Origin: Petrotoga sp. UBA5851
Lineage (GTDB): Bacteria > Thermotogota > Thermotogae > Petrotogales > Petrotogaceae
Direction: 5' to 3'
DNA length: 7,560 nt
NCBI GenBank assembly: GCA_002431635.1
Contig: DJGH01000014.1
Span: 1 to 7,560, forward strand
Part shown: positions 1 to 5,790 of the stretch, in pieces
Numbering within the stretch: position 1 is the stretch's first letter
Layout of the letters: each line of letters begins with the position of its first letter
Program-made: the position numbers and the translations under genes
The notes under the pieces: generated by a model
Seen by the model: only the letters and a program-made list of their open reading frames with translations
Told to the model about the DNA's origin: nothing
Database searches by the model: none

Positions 1-9
1 TTAATTTTT

Positions 10-675
10 TTAAAGTTTTTGCAATAAATAAAATCTATTGAAGCAATCAAAAGTCTTGAACTCTATCCTTCCTTTTTCTACAACTTTAAAGTATTCCATG
101 ATCCATCGTTCAAACTTTTCATCAGAAAGATTATGAAAGTAAAGGCCGCTTTTTTCAAGGAAAAAATTATCTGAAATTTCTTTCTCGAAAAAATCAATAC
201 TTTCTTTTAGCTTTTCTTTATCCATGAAATCATTAAGCTTTACAAAAACTCTTCCTCCATGCGTAAGTATCCTGTATATATTTTTAAGAACACAGAGTGC
301 ATCATCTGGAAGAATGTTGTCAATAATATTTGAAAGTATGGCGCCTTCAAAGGAAGCATCTTTGATGCTTTTCAAAGCTTCCAGACTTCCCTGTATCACA
401 GAAAAACCCAAAAGGTCTTTTTTTGAAATATAATCAACGGCAGTTCTTACAGCCTGGCAGCTTATGTCTATTCCTAACCCTTTTTTTACATTGAGATATG
501 CACATCTTAGAAGCATAGAGGCATTTCCGCATCCATAGTCTATAATGCTTCCCGTATTGGCGCAAAGCCAGTCTATGCAGCTGTCCAGTTTTTCAATTCC
601 AAAAGGAGCGGAAAGATCTTTTAACTTTTCTTTTTCAAAAATATCATCCCAGAATTTTTCGGTATTGTTGTACAT
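10..675 (-). CDS. Class I SAM-dependent methyltransferase, substrate unknown
   Basis: A 221-residue soluble protein with the Rossmann-type methyltransferase fold. Motif I is visible as DYGCGNAS at residues 46-53, the stretch that contacts S-adenosylmethionine. The acidic residue ending the second strand is D70 in GLGIDIS, and a later strand and loop read GGRVFVKLND (about 139-148), typical of the Methyltransf_11/25 group. No membrane segment or signal peptide is seen. The ATG at 675 is supported by a GAGGTGG ribosome site at 685-679. It lies 17 bp after the AlkZ-like gene and is probably the last visible cistron of the carotenoid operon. The stop is 9 bp from the window edge, so no terminator can be judged. 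The C-terminal half has no motif that fixes the substrate; small molecule, carotenoid, lipid, RNA or protein are all possible. The fold is confident, the role unknown. Confidence 0.85.
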   Translation of the reverse strand: MYNNTEKFWDDIFEKEKLKDLSAPFGIEKLDSCIDWLCANTGSIIDYGCGNASMLLRCAYLNVKKGLGIDISCQAVRTAVDYISKKDLLGFSVIQGSLEALKSIKDASFEGAILSNIIDNILPDDALCVLKNIYRILTHGGRVFVKLNDFMDKEKLKESIDFFEKEISDNFFLEKSGLYFHNLSDEKFERWIMEYFKVVEKGRIEFKTFDCFNRFYLLQKL

Positions 676-678
676 TTT

Positions 679-685
679 CCACCTC
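679..685 (-). promoter_or_regulatory. Ribosome binding site of the methyltransferase gene
   Basis: On the minus strand GAGGTGG is followed by AAA and the ATG at 675. It resembles the GGAGG core and supports this start over any internal ATG. Confidence 0.7.
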
Positions 686-692
686 TTTTTTA

Positions 693-1796
693 CTATTCAT
701 AAACAAAAGAACACTCTTTAATGCCGTATAGGTCAGCCAGAGAAAAAAATCTTCTTTCAAGCTCCATTTTTATTTTTTTTGATATTTTTCCAAACATGCA
801 GATATTAAAAGAAATCTTTGAAGATGTTTTTGTCATTCTCCAAGTTCCTCCAGCCAATCCGTTTATCAGAATTACTGCTTCAATCTGGCCGGCTTTCCTG
901 AAAATAAGTTTTTTAATACTGTCATCTGTGACAATCAGTTTGTTTTTTGAAAACAGATTCAAAACATCAAATTTCGGAAGAATAAGTATTTCTGGTATTT
1001 CAGGCAGTGTATCTTCTAAAAGGGACAGATCCTGTTTAAGCATAAGAAATTCTTTCTTGTTTTTGTCATATATTTTGATTAATTTATGTTTGATACTGTT
1101 CACTGCTGTTTCTGCATGTTTCTTCTGAACTCCTGCCCAATAGGCAAACTCTGAAATCTGAGCCGGCCCGTATCCGTTAAGATATTTTTCCAGTAGTATG
1201 CCGTAAGCCTGTTTTATATCTATTACTGGCAGAGATTTACCTATCCACATATCTGTGCGGACAAAGCCTGTTTTATTTTTTTTTCCTGTAAATATGTTCA
1301 AAAGTCCCTTGAATGAAAGAAGCTTAAACTCGCTTCCCCATGAATCGCCAAAGTTCTCCGTAAGATGAGGAATTTTGGAATGAATGTACTCTTTGGTTAC
1401 TGGAGAATCGCACAAAAAACTCTTTATTTCAGAATTAAGTTCTTCTATTCGTTCTTGGGAAAGTTTTTTTTGTTTTAGGAGTATTGAAGATATTCTTTGA
1501 TAGTAAAAAGCATTGCATGAGCTTATAAGAACCGGTAAATCCTGAGTTTTTATTATGTGTATGGTCCATCTGAGGTTCCATGTTTTTATAAGGGATTTTT
1601 CAGTATAGAGTTTTTCCTCAATCCAGCCAGGAGTGTATTTTTTTGTCCTTGCCCAAAGAACCTGACAGGCAGTTGATGGATATTGATTTTGAATAGCAAA
1701 AAGACTTTCCACTGCCTGCATTGGATCATCAACAGGCGCAGAAAGCTTTTGTTTATAAAAAATAATCTGATTTAATTTTGAAGAACTTATCTGCAT
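693..1796 (-). CDS. AlkZ-like HTH_42 winged-helix protein, putative DNA glycosylase
   Basis: A 367-residue protein matching the HTH_42 (formerly DUF1006) superfamily, which includes the azinomycin-resistance DNA glycosylase AlkZ and E. coli YcaQ, enzymes that excise bulky or crosslinked alkylated purines. Family landmarks in order: IQNQ at 35-38 (the position of the Q-x-Q catalytic motif, here Q36 and Q38), LWAR at 47-50, LRWTIHI at 75-81, GYGPAQISEFAYWAG at 208-222, LPKFD at 273-277 and GGTWR at 316-320. The length is normal for the family and the frame is intact. No signal or membrane segment is seen, so it should act on DNA in the cytoplasm. It starts 15 bp after the DUF92 gene with a near-perfect SD, and the methyltransferase follows 17 bp on. 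The central residue of the motif is Asn rather than the aliphatic residue reported for AlkZ. Family membership is firm; glycosylase activity is inferred from the motif. Confidence 0.85.
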   Translation of the reverse strand: MQISSSKLNQIIFYKQKLSAPVDDPMQAVESLFAIQNQYPSTACQVLWARTKKYTPGWIEEKLYTEKSLIKTWNLRWTIHIIKTQDLPVLISSCNAFYYQRISSILLKQKKLSQERIEELNSEIKSFLCDSPVTKEYIHSKIPHLTENFGDSWGSEFKLLSFKGLLNIFTGKKNKTGFVRTDMWIGKSLPVIDIKQAYGILLEKYLNGYGPAQISEFAYWAGVQKKHAETAVNSIKHKLIKIYDKNKKEFLMLKQDLSLLEDTLPEIPEILILPKFDVLNLFSKNKLIVTDDSIKKLIFRKAGQIEAVILINGLAGGTWRMTKTSSKISFNICMFGKISKKIKMELERRFFSLADLYGIKECSFVYE

Positions 1797-1798
1797 TT

Positions 1799-1805
1799 CT
1801 CCTCC
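1799..1805 (-). promoter_or_regulatory. Ribosome binding site of the AlkZ-like gene
   Basis: GGAGGAG on the minus strand, followed by AA and the ATG at 1796. It is the strongest consensus SD in the window, although the spacer is short (about 2-5 nt depending on which register pairs). Confidence 0.75.
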
Positions 1806-1811
1806 AAATAC

Positions 1812-2636
1812 TCATATATTAACGGTCAGTATGAACAGAACCATAGACAACAACGAAGCAAGTAGTCCGCTCAGAAAGTTTACCATGTTGTTGTTCATGA
1901 ATTTTACACCTTTTACAAGCTTATTTTCACTTTCGTCAAAAAATCTCCTTTCAGTGTAGATCTTAAGTTTTTCGCAGTAGTAAAGGGCCTGCACGGATGC
2001 CCCGAGAAGACTGTCAATTATAGAACCTATAAAGCCTCCCAAAAAACATACGGCAAATGCAAAGACTATATTTTTGAAAGTTATTCCAGCCCCATACTTT
2101 AAAGCATATCCGATTGTAAAAATAAGCGATATAACCAAAGAACCCAATAAAGAAGCTAATGTTCCCAGAAGACTTATTCCTCCGGACATTCCTTTTTTAA
2201 TTCTTTTCCATGTAAGTATGGAAACCGGTTGGTTTTTGCTTAGAACTCCCAGCTCTGAAGCCCATGTATCTGAGTTTGAACTGGCCATGGAAACTGCAAA
2301 ACCAAGCATAAAGATATGATTCTGGGTTATATAGTATAAAAAGGCTGTCAGAAATGCCGGCAGACCGTTGGCAATAACCTGCGAATAGTCACGCCTTCCT
2401 GATTTTTCGGCAATGATCTCCGTATCTTTTTTTTCAGATTTTTTAAATTTGGTCAGAAGAGTTGAGGACACAAAAAAAGCGATAAGTATGGTAAAAAAAA
2501 GAAAGCCGCCGAAAAAATATAAGCTTGCGCCAAGAGCCATTGCTCCAGCAACACCACTTAAGGTAAGAGATTTTTTTCTGTAAGCATAAAAAGAAATGAT
2601 AAAGCTTAAAACCAAACCAATAAAGAAATTAAGCAT
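1812..2636 (-). CDS. DUF92 family integral membrane protein (VTE6-like, putative prenyl-phosphate kinase)
   Basis: A 274-residue polytopic membrane protein of the DUF92/TMEM19 family. Plant and cyanobacterial members (VTE6) convert phytyl phosphate to phytyl diphosphate. Family signatures: RRDYSQVIANGLPA at 81-94, NSDTWASELG at 121-130, SGGISLLGT at 151-159, GGFIGSIIDSLLGASVQ at 200-216 and NNNMVNFLSG at 248-257. Hydrophobic segments lie near 3-18, 24-60 (probably two), 92-119 (probably two), 155-176, 188-207 and 251-272. A charged cytosolic-looking loop is at 63-84 and another at 222-246. The ATG at 2636 has an AAGGAG site overlapping the stop of the preceding SEC59-like gene, so the two are probably translated in sequence. 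That neighbour is a VTE5 relative, which supports successive phosphorylation of an isoprenoid alcohol. The substrate (farnesyl, geranylgeranyl or another prenyl phosphate) cannot be read from sequence. Confidence 0.88.
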   Translation of the reverse strand: MLNFFIGLVLSFIISFYAYRKKSLTLSGVAGAMALGASLYFFGGFLFFTILIAFFVSSTLLTKFKKSEKKDTEIIAEKSGRRDYSQVIANGLPAFLTAFLYYITQNHIFMLGFAVSMASSNSDTWASELGVLSKNQPVSILTWKRIKKGMSGGISLLGTLASLLGSLVISLIFTIGYALKYGAGITFKNIVFAFAVCFLGGFIGSIIDSLLGASVQALYYCEKLKIYTERRFFDESENKLVKGVKFMNNNMVNFLSGLLASLLSMVLFILTVNI

Positions 2637-2642
2637 GAGACA

Positions 2643-2650
2643 CTCTCCTT
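2643..2650 (-). promoter_or_regulatory. Ribosome binding site of the DUF92 gene, overlapping the upstream stop
   Basis: AAGGAGAG on the minus strand begins at the last base of the upstream TGA (2652-2650) and ends 6 nt before the ATG at 2636. The arrangement favours re-initiation by ribosomes finishing the SEC59-like gene. Confidence 0.75.
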
Positions 2651-3306
2651 CAGAAAGAAAGCAGATAATATAAGTAGGAAGTTATAAGCGGTACTGTAAG
2701 GTTGTCAAGGCCAAATACGGAAAACAACTCTGTGAACATAGCTACCGCAGCTATTATAAAAGAATTGACCAAAAAGTTCTGGTCTGCGTGTACAAACATA
2801 ATTATAAGCGATACAAGGAAAGAGAAAACAAACATTGCCGCACTTCCCTCAAGACTTTTGGTGCTGTCGGCAATTTTAAAACTATGTTTTCCATACTTGC
2901 CGCCTATTATAGCTGCAAAGCCATCTCCGTAACCCATTATCAGTATACCCATAGCGCCTATGAAAGGTGAAGAACTTTTAGTAAAGGTCATAATGGAAAG
3001 TATAAAGAGAGAGACAGCAAAATAAACCGTTCCAAGATCTTTCTTTCCTGCACCCCTTTCCATAGACTTAAAAATATTCTTTTTGTAAGAGATGTAGTTT
3101 AGAACAATGAAGAGCGCTGGAACAACTGCTGCCCAGAGGTTGTTGTCAAAAAAAAGCATGGCCAGTATCCACCAGTTTGATACACCAATATGTACAAACT
3201 TTCTTGAGCTTTCTTTGGAAAGGATCTTCTTTTTTTCAAGCAATCCGGAAATCCCTATAATAAGAAATACAAAAATTATAGAAGCTAATATCCCGATAAA
3301 GTTCAT
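2650..3306 (-). CDS. SEC59/VTE5-family membrane kinase (putative phytol/farnesol/dolichol kinase)
   Basis: A 218-residue integral membrane protein of the dolichol kinase/phytol kinase/CDP-diglyceride family. Members phosphorylate long-chain isoprenoid alcohols, usually with CTP. Landmarks: SSRKFVHIG at 33-41, KKDLGTVYFA at 88-97, GYGDGFAAIIGGKYGKH at 125-141 (the conserved GD..A...G...G block), KSLEGSAAMF at 150-159 and E193 to D201 with NLTVPL (202-207). About six or seven hydrophobic segments are seen, near 5-22, 46-72, 94-108, 113-136, 154-173, 178-196 and 204-217. I choose the ATG at 3306 rather than one 84 bp upstream. The longer version would add 28 charged residues that lie wholly inside crtM. 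The 3306 ATG overlaps the crtM stop in an ATGA and has AGGAG (3319-3315) at 8 nt spacing. It sits between crtM and a VTE6-like gene, which favours prenol phosphorylation over diacylglycerol or dolichol as substrate; this is inference. Confidence 0.87.
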   Translation of the reverse strand: MNFIGILASIIFVFLIIGISGLLEKKKILSKESSRKFVHIGVSNWWILAMLFFDNNLWAAVVPALFIVLNYISYKKNIFKSMERGAGKKDLGTVYFAVSLFILSIMTFTKSSSPFIGAMGILIMGYGDGFAAIIGGKYGKHSFKIADSTKSLEGSAAMFVFSFLVSLIIMFVHADQNFLVNSFIIAAVAMFTELFSVFGLDNLTVPLITSYLYYLLSF

Positions 3307-4157
3307 ACTCGTCTCTCCTCTCTTAAGAATATACTGCTTATAATGATTTTCTTTTCGTCTTGGGTCACGTAATTTCTTGACCCGAAACAATCATAACCGT
3401 TTTCTCTAACTTTATCAAGGATTTTTTGATATAAAAGGGCAGAGGCCAGTACCGGTTTTATGGATTTTTCATCCAGATACTCTACTGCCGATAAGAATCT
3501 GTCATAATAATTTTTAGCAATTTTGGCTTCATACTCCCACAAATTTTTAAAATTTCTGTTTATTGTACTTTTGGAAAGATCATCCATAGAGTATCTGAAC
3601 ATCTTCATAACTTTTATAGGTAGGTAAACCCTTTTCATTGCAAAATCCTCTCCGATATCCCGCAGAATATTGGTTATCTGCATAGCTTTTCCAAGTTCCG
3701 CAGCAAAAGGAGCTATAATTTTATGATTTTTAACAGCAATAATTGGAGCAAGCATCATGCCTACTGTTCCAGCAACAAGATAACAGTAATTTTCAAGCTG
3801 TTCCTGTGTTGTAAAAACACAAAAATTCTGATCCATGCGCTGTCCGGACAACATATCGTAAAAAGGCTGTATACTGAGCTCGTATCTTTCAAAAACACTT
3901 CTCAAAGCACGCCAGAGAGGAGAGTCTATATACTCCCCTTTTTCAAAGCTCTTTAACTCATCTTCAAACTTTTTAAGAGAATATCCACCTTCATTTTTAT
4001 CCACAATATCATCAGCTTTTCTGCAAAAAGCATACACGGCATATACAGCCTGAGCCTCCTTTTTTTCAAGCAGAGAGAAAGCTGTATGGAAGCTATGGGA
4101 GTTTTGTTTTATTATATTCTCACAAAAGAGGAAATCATCATCCAGAGAATTTTTCAT
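3303..4157 (-). CDS. crtM: Squalene/phytoene synthase family, probable dehydrosqualene synthase CrtM
   Basis: A 284-residue head-to-head prenyl synthase. It carries both aspartate-rich motifs that bind diphosphate through Mg2+: DDIVD at 49-53 and NILRDIGED at 163-171 (DxxxD = D167 and D171). Other family landmarks are HSFHTAF at 21-27, YAFCRKADD at 42-50, YCYLVAGTVG at 124-133 and RVYLP at 176-180. Length and motif wording are close to staphylococcal CrtM (YCYGVAGTVG, NILRDVGED), and the partner gene is CrtN-like. The likely reaction is therefore two farnesyl diphosphates to 4,4'-diapophytoene (dehydrosqualene) rather than C40 phytoene synthesis. The start overlaps the crtN stop (ATGA, 4157-4154), and its own SD is weak (AAGGG, 13 nt away), so it probably depends on translational coupling. 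Chain-length preference is inferred by similarity and context; a C40 phytoene synthase or squalene-forming role is the alternative. Confidence 0.93.
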   Translation of the reverse strand: MKNSLDDDFLFCENIIKQNSHSFHTAFSLLEKKEAQAVYAVYAFCRKADDIVDKNEGGYSLKKFEDELKSFEKGEYIDSPLWRALRSVFERYELSIQPFYDMLSGQRMDQNFCVFTTQEQLENYCYLVAGTVGMMLAPIIAVKNHKIIAPFAAELGKAMQITNILRDIGEDFAMKRVYLPIKVMKMFRYSMDDLSKSTINRNFKNLWEYEAKIAKNYYDRFLSAVEYLDEKSIKPVLASALLYQKILDKVRENGYDCFGSRNYVTQDEKKIIISSIFLREERRV

Positions 4158-5650
4158 AAAGATTCAGCGTCCCTTCTAAGCTCTGTCGCAGCAAGCTTTG
4201 CTGATGTAAGTACTATAGGAACTCCTGCTCCGGGATGAACCGAGCTGCCGCAAAAATAAAGATTTTCGGTTGACATACACTTGTTGTGAGGTCTGAAATA
4301 ATTGCTTTGTCCAAGAGTGGGAGCCAGTCCGAATGTGGCACCGTTGTGTGCGTTGAATCTTGATTCAAAATCGTTCAGAGTATATATTTTTTCATATTCG
4401 ACCAGATTTTCTATGTCATTTAAACCGTTGACTTTTTTCATCTTGGAAAATATAATTTTTTTATACTGTTCAGTTTCTTCGGCTGTCCACCTCTTTTTTC
4501 TTACAGATAGGTCAGGAACCGGAACCAAAACATAAAGAGCTTCTTTGTCTTTGGGGGCAAGCGAGCTGTCAGCCTTTGTCGATGCGTATATATAGATTGA
4601 AGGATCTTTTGGGTCATTTCCCTGGAAGATATCGGATATATTTCTGTCAAAGTCATCAGCAAATATTATATTATGAACCTTCAGACCATCAATTTTCTTT
4701 TTTAAGCCAAGATACATTAACACAACAGAACAGGAGTACTTCATGGAGTCTATTTTTTTATCCGTATACTTTCCCTTATAGGTACTTTGTCTTATGAGAT
4801 TTTTCATTGCATAAGGGAAGTCTGCGTTGCAGACCACATAATCGCTTTTAATTTTCTGCCGGTCTGAAGAAACTCCGCAGGCTTTTCCGTTTTGAACAAG
4901 TACTTCTTCAACGTCGCAGTTGTAGTTTATCTTTCCGCCCAGCTCTTCAAAAAGTGATGCCATAGCTTTGGCCATGGTAAACATTCCGCCTTTTATGAAC
5001 CATACCCCGTAAATACTTTCGATCATAGGTATTATAGTATATATGGAAGGTCCGTTGTAGGGCGATATTCCTATGTACAGGGTCTGAAAGCTGAGAAGCT
5101 TTTGAAGACGTTCATCCTTAACATATTTGGCAACTTCATTGTGGGCTGTGTTAAAAGTTCTGAGTTTCAAAGCGTTGACAATAGTTTTTGGATTATAAAA
5201 ATCCAATGGTCCACGGAAGGATCTTTCTATAAAATTCTCCTTTGCATTAAGATATCTGGAGTATGTTTTGGAAAGGTACTTGTAGTAACCTAGAGTTTCC
5301 TTCATGGAGATATTTTCAAGAAATGCGGTCAAATGAGCCATATCAGTTGAAACATCATACTTCTGGCCGTCGGAAAACTGTATTGAATATATAGGATCAA
5401 GCTGCTGCATAGGTATGTAGTCTTCGGGATTTTTCCCGGCATATTCAAAAACTTCTCTGTAAACCTCGGGCATCATAACTATGGTTGGTCCTACATCAAA
5501 AGTAAACCCGGCGGAACTTATCGTATTCATCTTTCCCCCCGGGAAACTGTCTTTTTCAAATATTTCAACATCATAACCGTCCTTCTGAAGTCTTATTGCA
5601 CAAGAAAGACCAGCCACGCCGGCACCGACAACCGCAACTTTCTTCAACAT
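4154..5650 (-). CDS. crtN: CrtI/CrtN-type carotenoid desaturase, probable dehydrosqualene desaturase
   Basis: A 498-residue FAD-dependent desaturase. The N-terminal dinucleotide-binding fold has GAGVAG at 9-14 and the ribose-binding acidic residue E32, followed by PGGKMN (37-42). The CrtN-like block FTFDVGPTIVMMPEVY is at 49-64, and FQTLYIGISPYNGPS at 188-202. The C-terminal signature of bacterial phytoene dehydrogenases is at 463-485, including HPGAGVPIVLTSAK. Wording and length are strikingly close to Staphylococcus aureus CrtN (about 500 residues), so it probably converts 4,4'-diapophytoene stepwise to diaponeurosporene or diapolycopene. The start at 5650 puts the FAD motif at the usual distance and follows AAGGGGGGG. 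An in-frame ATG at 5764 would add 38 residues encoded by the terminator and promoter region and is rejected. First gene of the proposed operon, followed by crtM with a 4-bp overlap. The end product cannot be predicted exactly. Confidence 0.95.
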   Translation of the reverse strand: MLKKVAVVGAGVAGLSCAIRLQKDGYDVEIFEKDSFPGGKMNTISSAGFTFDVGPTIVMMPEVYREVFEYAGKNPEDYIPMQQLDPIYSIQFSDGQKYDVSTDMAHLTAFLENISMKETLGYYKYLSKTYSRYLNAKENFIERSFRGPLDFYNPKTIVNALKLRTFNTAHNEVAKYVKDERLQKLLSFQTLYIGISPYNGPSIYTIIPMIESIYGVWFIKGGMFTMAKAMASLFEELGGKINYNCDVEEVLVQNGKACGVSSDRQKIKSDYVVCNADFPYAMKNLIRQSTYKGKYTDKKIDSMKYSCSVVLMYLGLKKKIDGLKVHNIIFADDFDRNISDIFQGNDPKDPSIYIYASTKADSSLAPKDKEALYVLVPVPDLSVRKKRWTAEETEQYKKIIFSKMKKVNGLNDIENLVEYEKIYTLNDFESRFNAHNGATFGLAPTLGQSNYFRPHNKCMSTENLYFCGSSVHPGAGVPIVLTSAKLAATELRRDAESL

Positions 5651-5653
5651 GAT

Positions 5654-5662
5654 CCCCCCCTT
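5654..5662 (-). promoter_or_regulatory. Ribosome binding site of crtN, with a seven-G run
   Basis: The minus strand reads AAGGGGGGG then ATC and the ATG at 5650. It is a variant of AAGGAGG in which the second A is replaced, giving a homopolymer of seven G. It fixes the crtN start. Confidence 0.7.
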
Positions 5663-5672
5663 ATTCTGGTTT

Positions 5673-5710
5673 CTATATAATATTATATAGCAAAAATTAA
5701 AAAACGGAAT
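5673..5710 (-). promoter_or_regulatory. Candidate promoter of the carotenoid operon, overlapping a perfect palindrome
   Basis: The minus strand carries CTATATAATATTATATAG (5690-5673), a perfect 18-bp palindrome that contains a consensus -10 box TATAAT at 5687-5682. A TG one base upstream of the alternative hexamer TATATA (5689-5684) would fit an extended -10. No convincing -35 is seen; the sequence around 5710-5704 (ATTCCGT) matches the consensus poorly. The site lies 22 bp before the crtN ATG and downstream of the terminator of the preceding gene, which is where the operon promoter must be. The palindrome could be a repressor operator or simply a by-product of AT-rich promoter sequence. Confidence 0.5.
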
Positions 5711-5751
5711 CGCTTTTTTAAAATTTCCTTTAAATAAAGTGAATAATAAAA

Positions 5752-5777
5752 CAAAATCTCCCATACGGGAGATTTTG
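5752..5777 (-). terminator. Rho-independent terminator after the M3 peptidase gene
   Basis: The minus strand has CAAAATCTCCC (5777-5767), a four-base loop GTAT, then GGGAGATTTTG (5762-5752), a perfect 11-bp stem. It is followed by TTTTATTATT as the U-rich tail. The hairpin begins 13 nt after the stop of the peptidase gene and isolates it from the carotenoid operon. On the plus strand the sequence after the stem is purine-rich, so termination in that direction is unlikely. Confidence 0.85.
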
Positions 5778-5790
5778 GAAAAGAAAATTA

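Noticed and set aside
721..1128. 135-codon plus-strand open frame opposite the AlkZ-like gene
   Set aside because: It is antisense to a clear family member, its hydrophobic composition reflects the complementary strand, and no SD or recognisable domain is seen.
1276..1284. Nine-A run (sense strand) within the AlkZ-like gene as a possible slippage or frameshift site
   Set aside because: It encodes GKKNKTG in a continuous frame with conserved motifs on both sides. Such A runs are common in this AT-rich sequence (for example eight A in the DUF92 gene), so there is no reason to see a programmed event.
3307..3390. 28-residue extension of the SEC59-like protein from an ATG at 3390
   Set aside because: It lies wholly inside crtM, is highly charged ahead of a membrane segment, and the ATGA-overlap start at 3306 has a well-placed SD.
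4154..5650. C40 phytoene desaturase (CrtI) instead of CrtN
   Set aside because: The wording of several blocks, especially residues 49-64 and 188-202, is much closer to staphylococcal CrtN, and the partner synthase is CrtM-like. A C40 role is less likely though not excluded.
5651..5764. 38-residue N-terminal extension of CrtN from an in-frame ATG at 5764
   Set aside because: It would run through the terminator hairpin and promoter region, encodes no family-like sequence, and the ATG at 5650 has an SD and the FAD motif at the normal distance.
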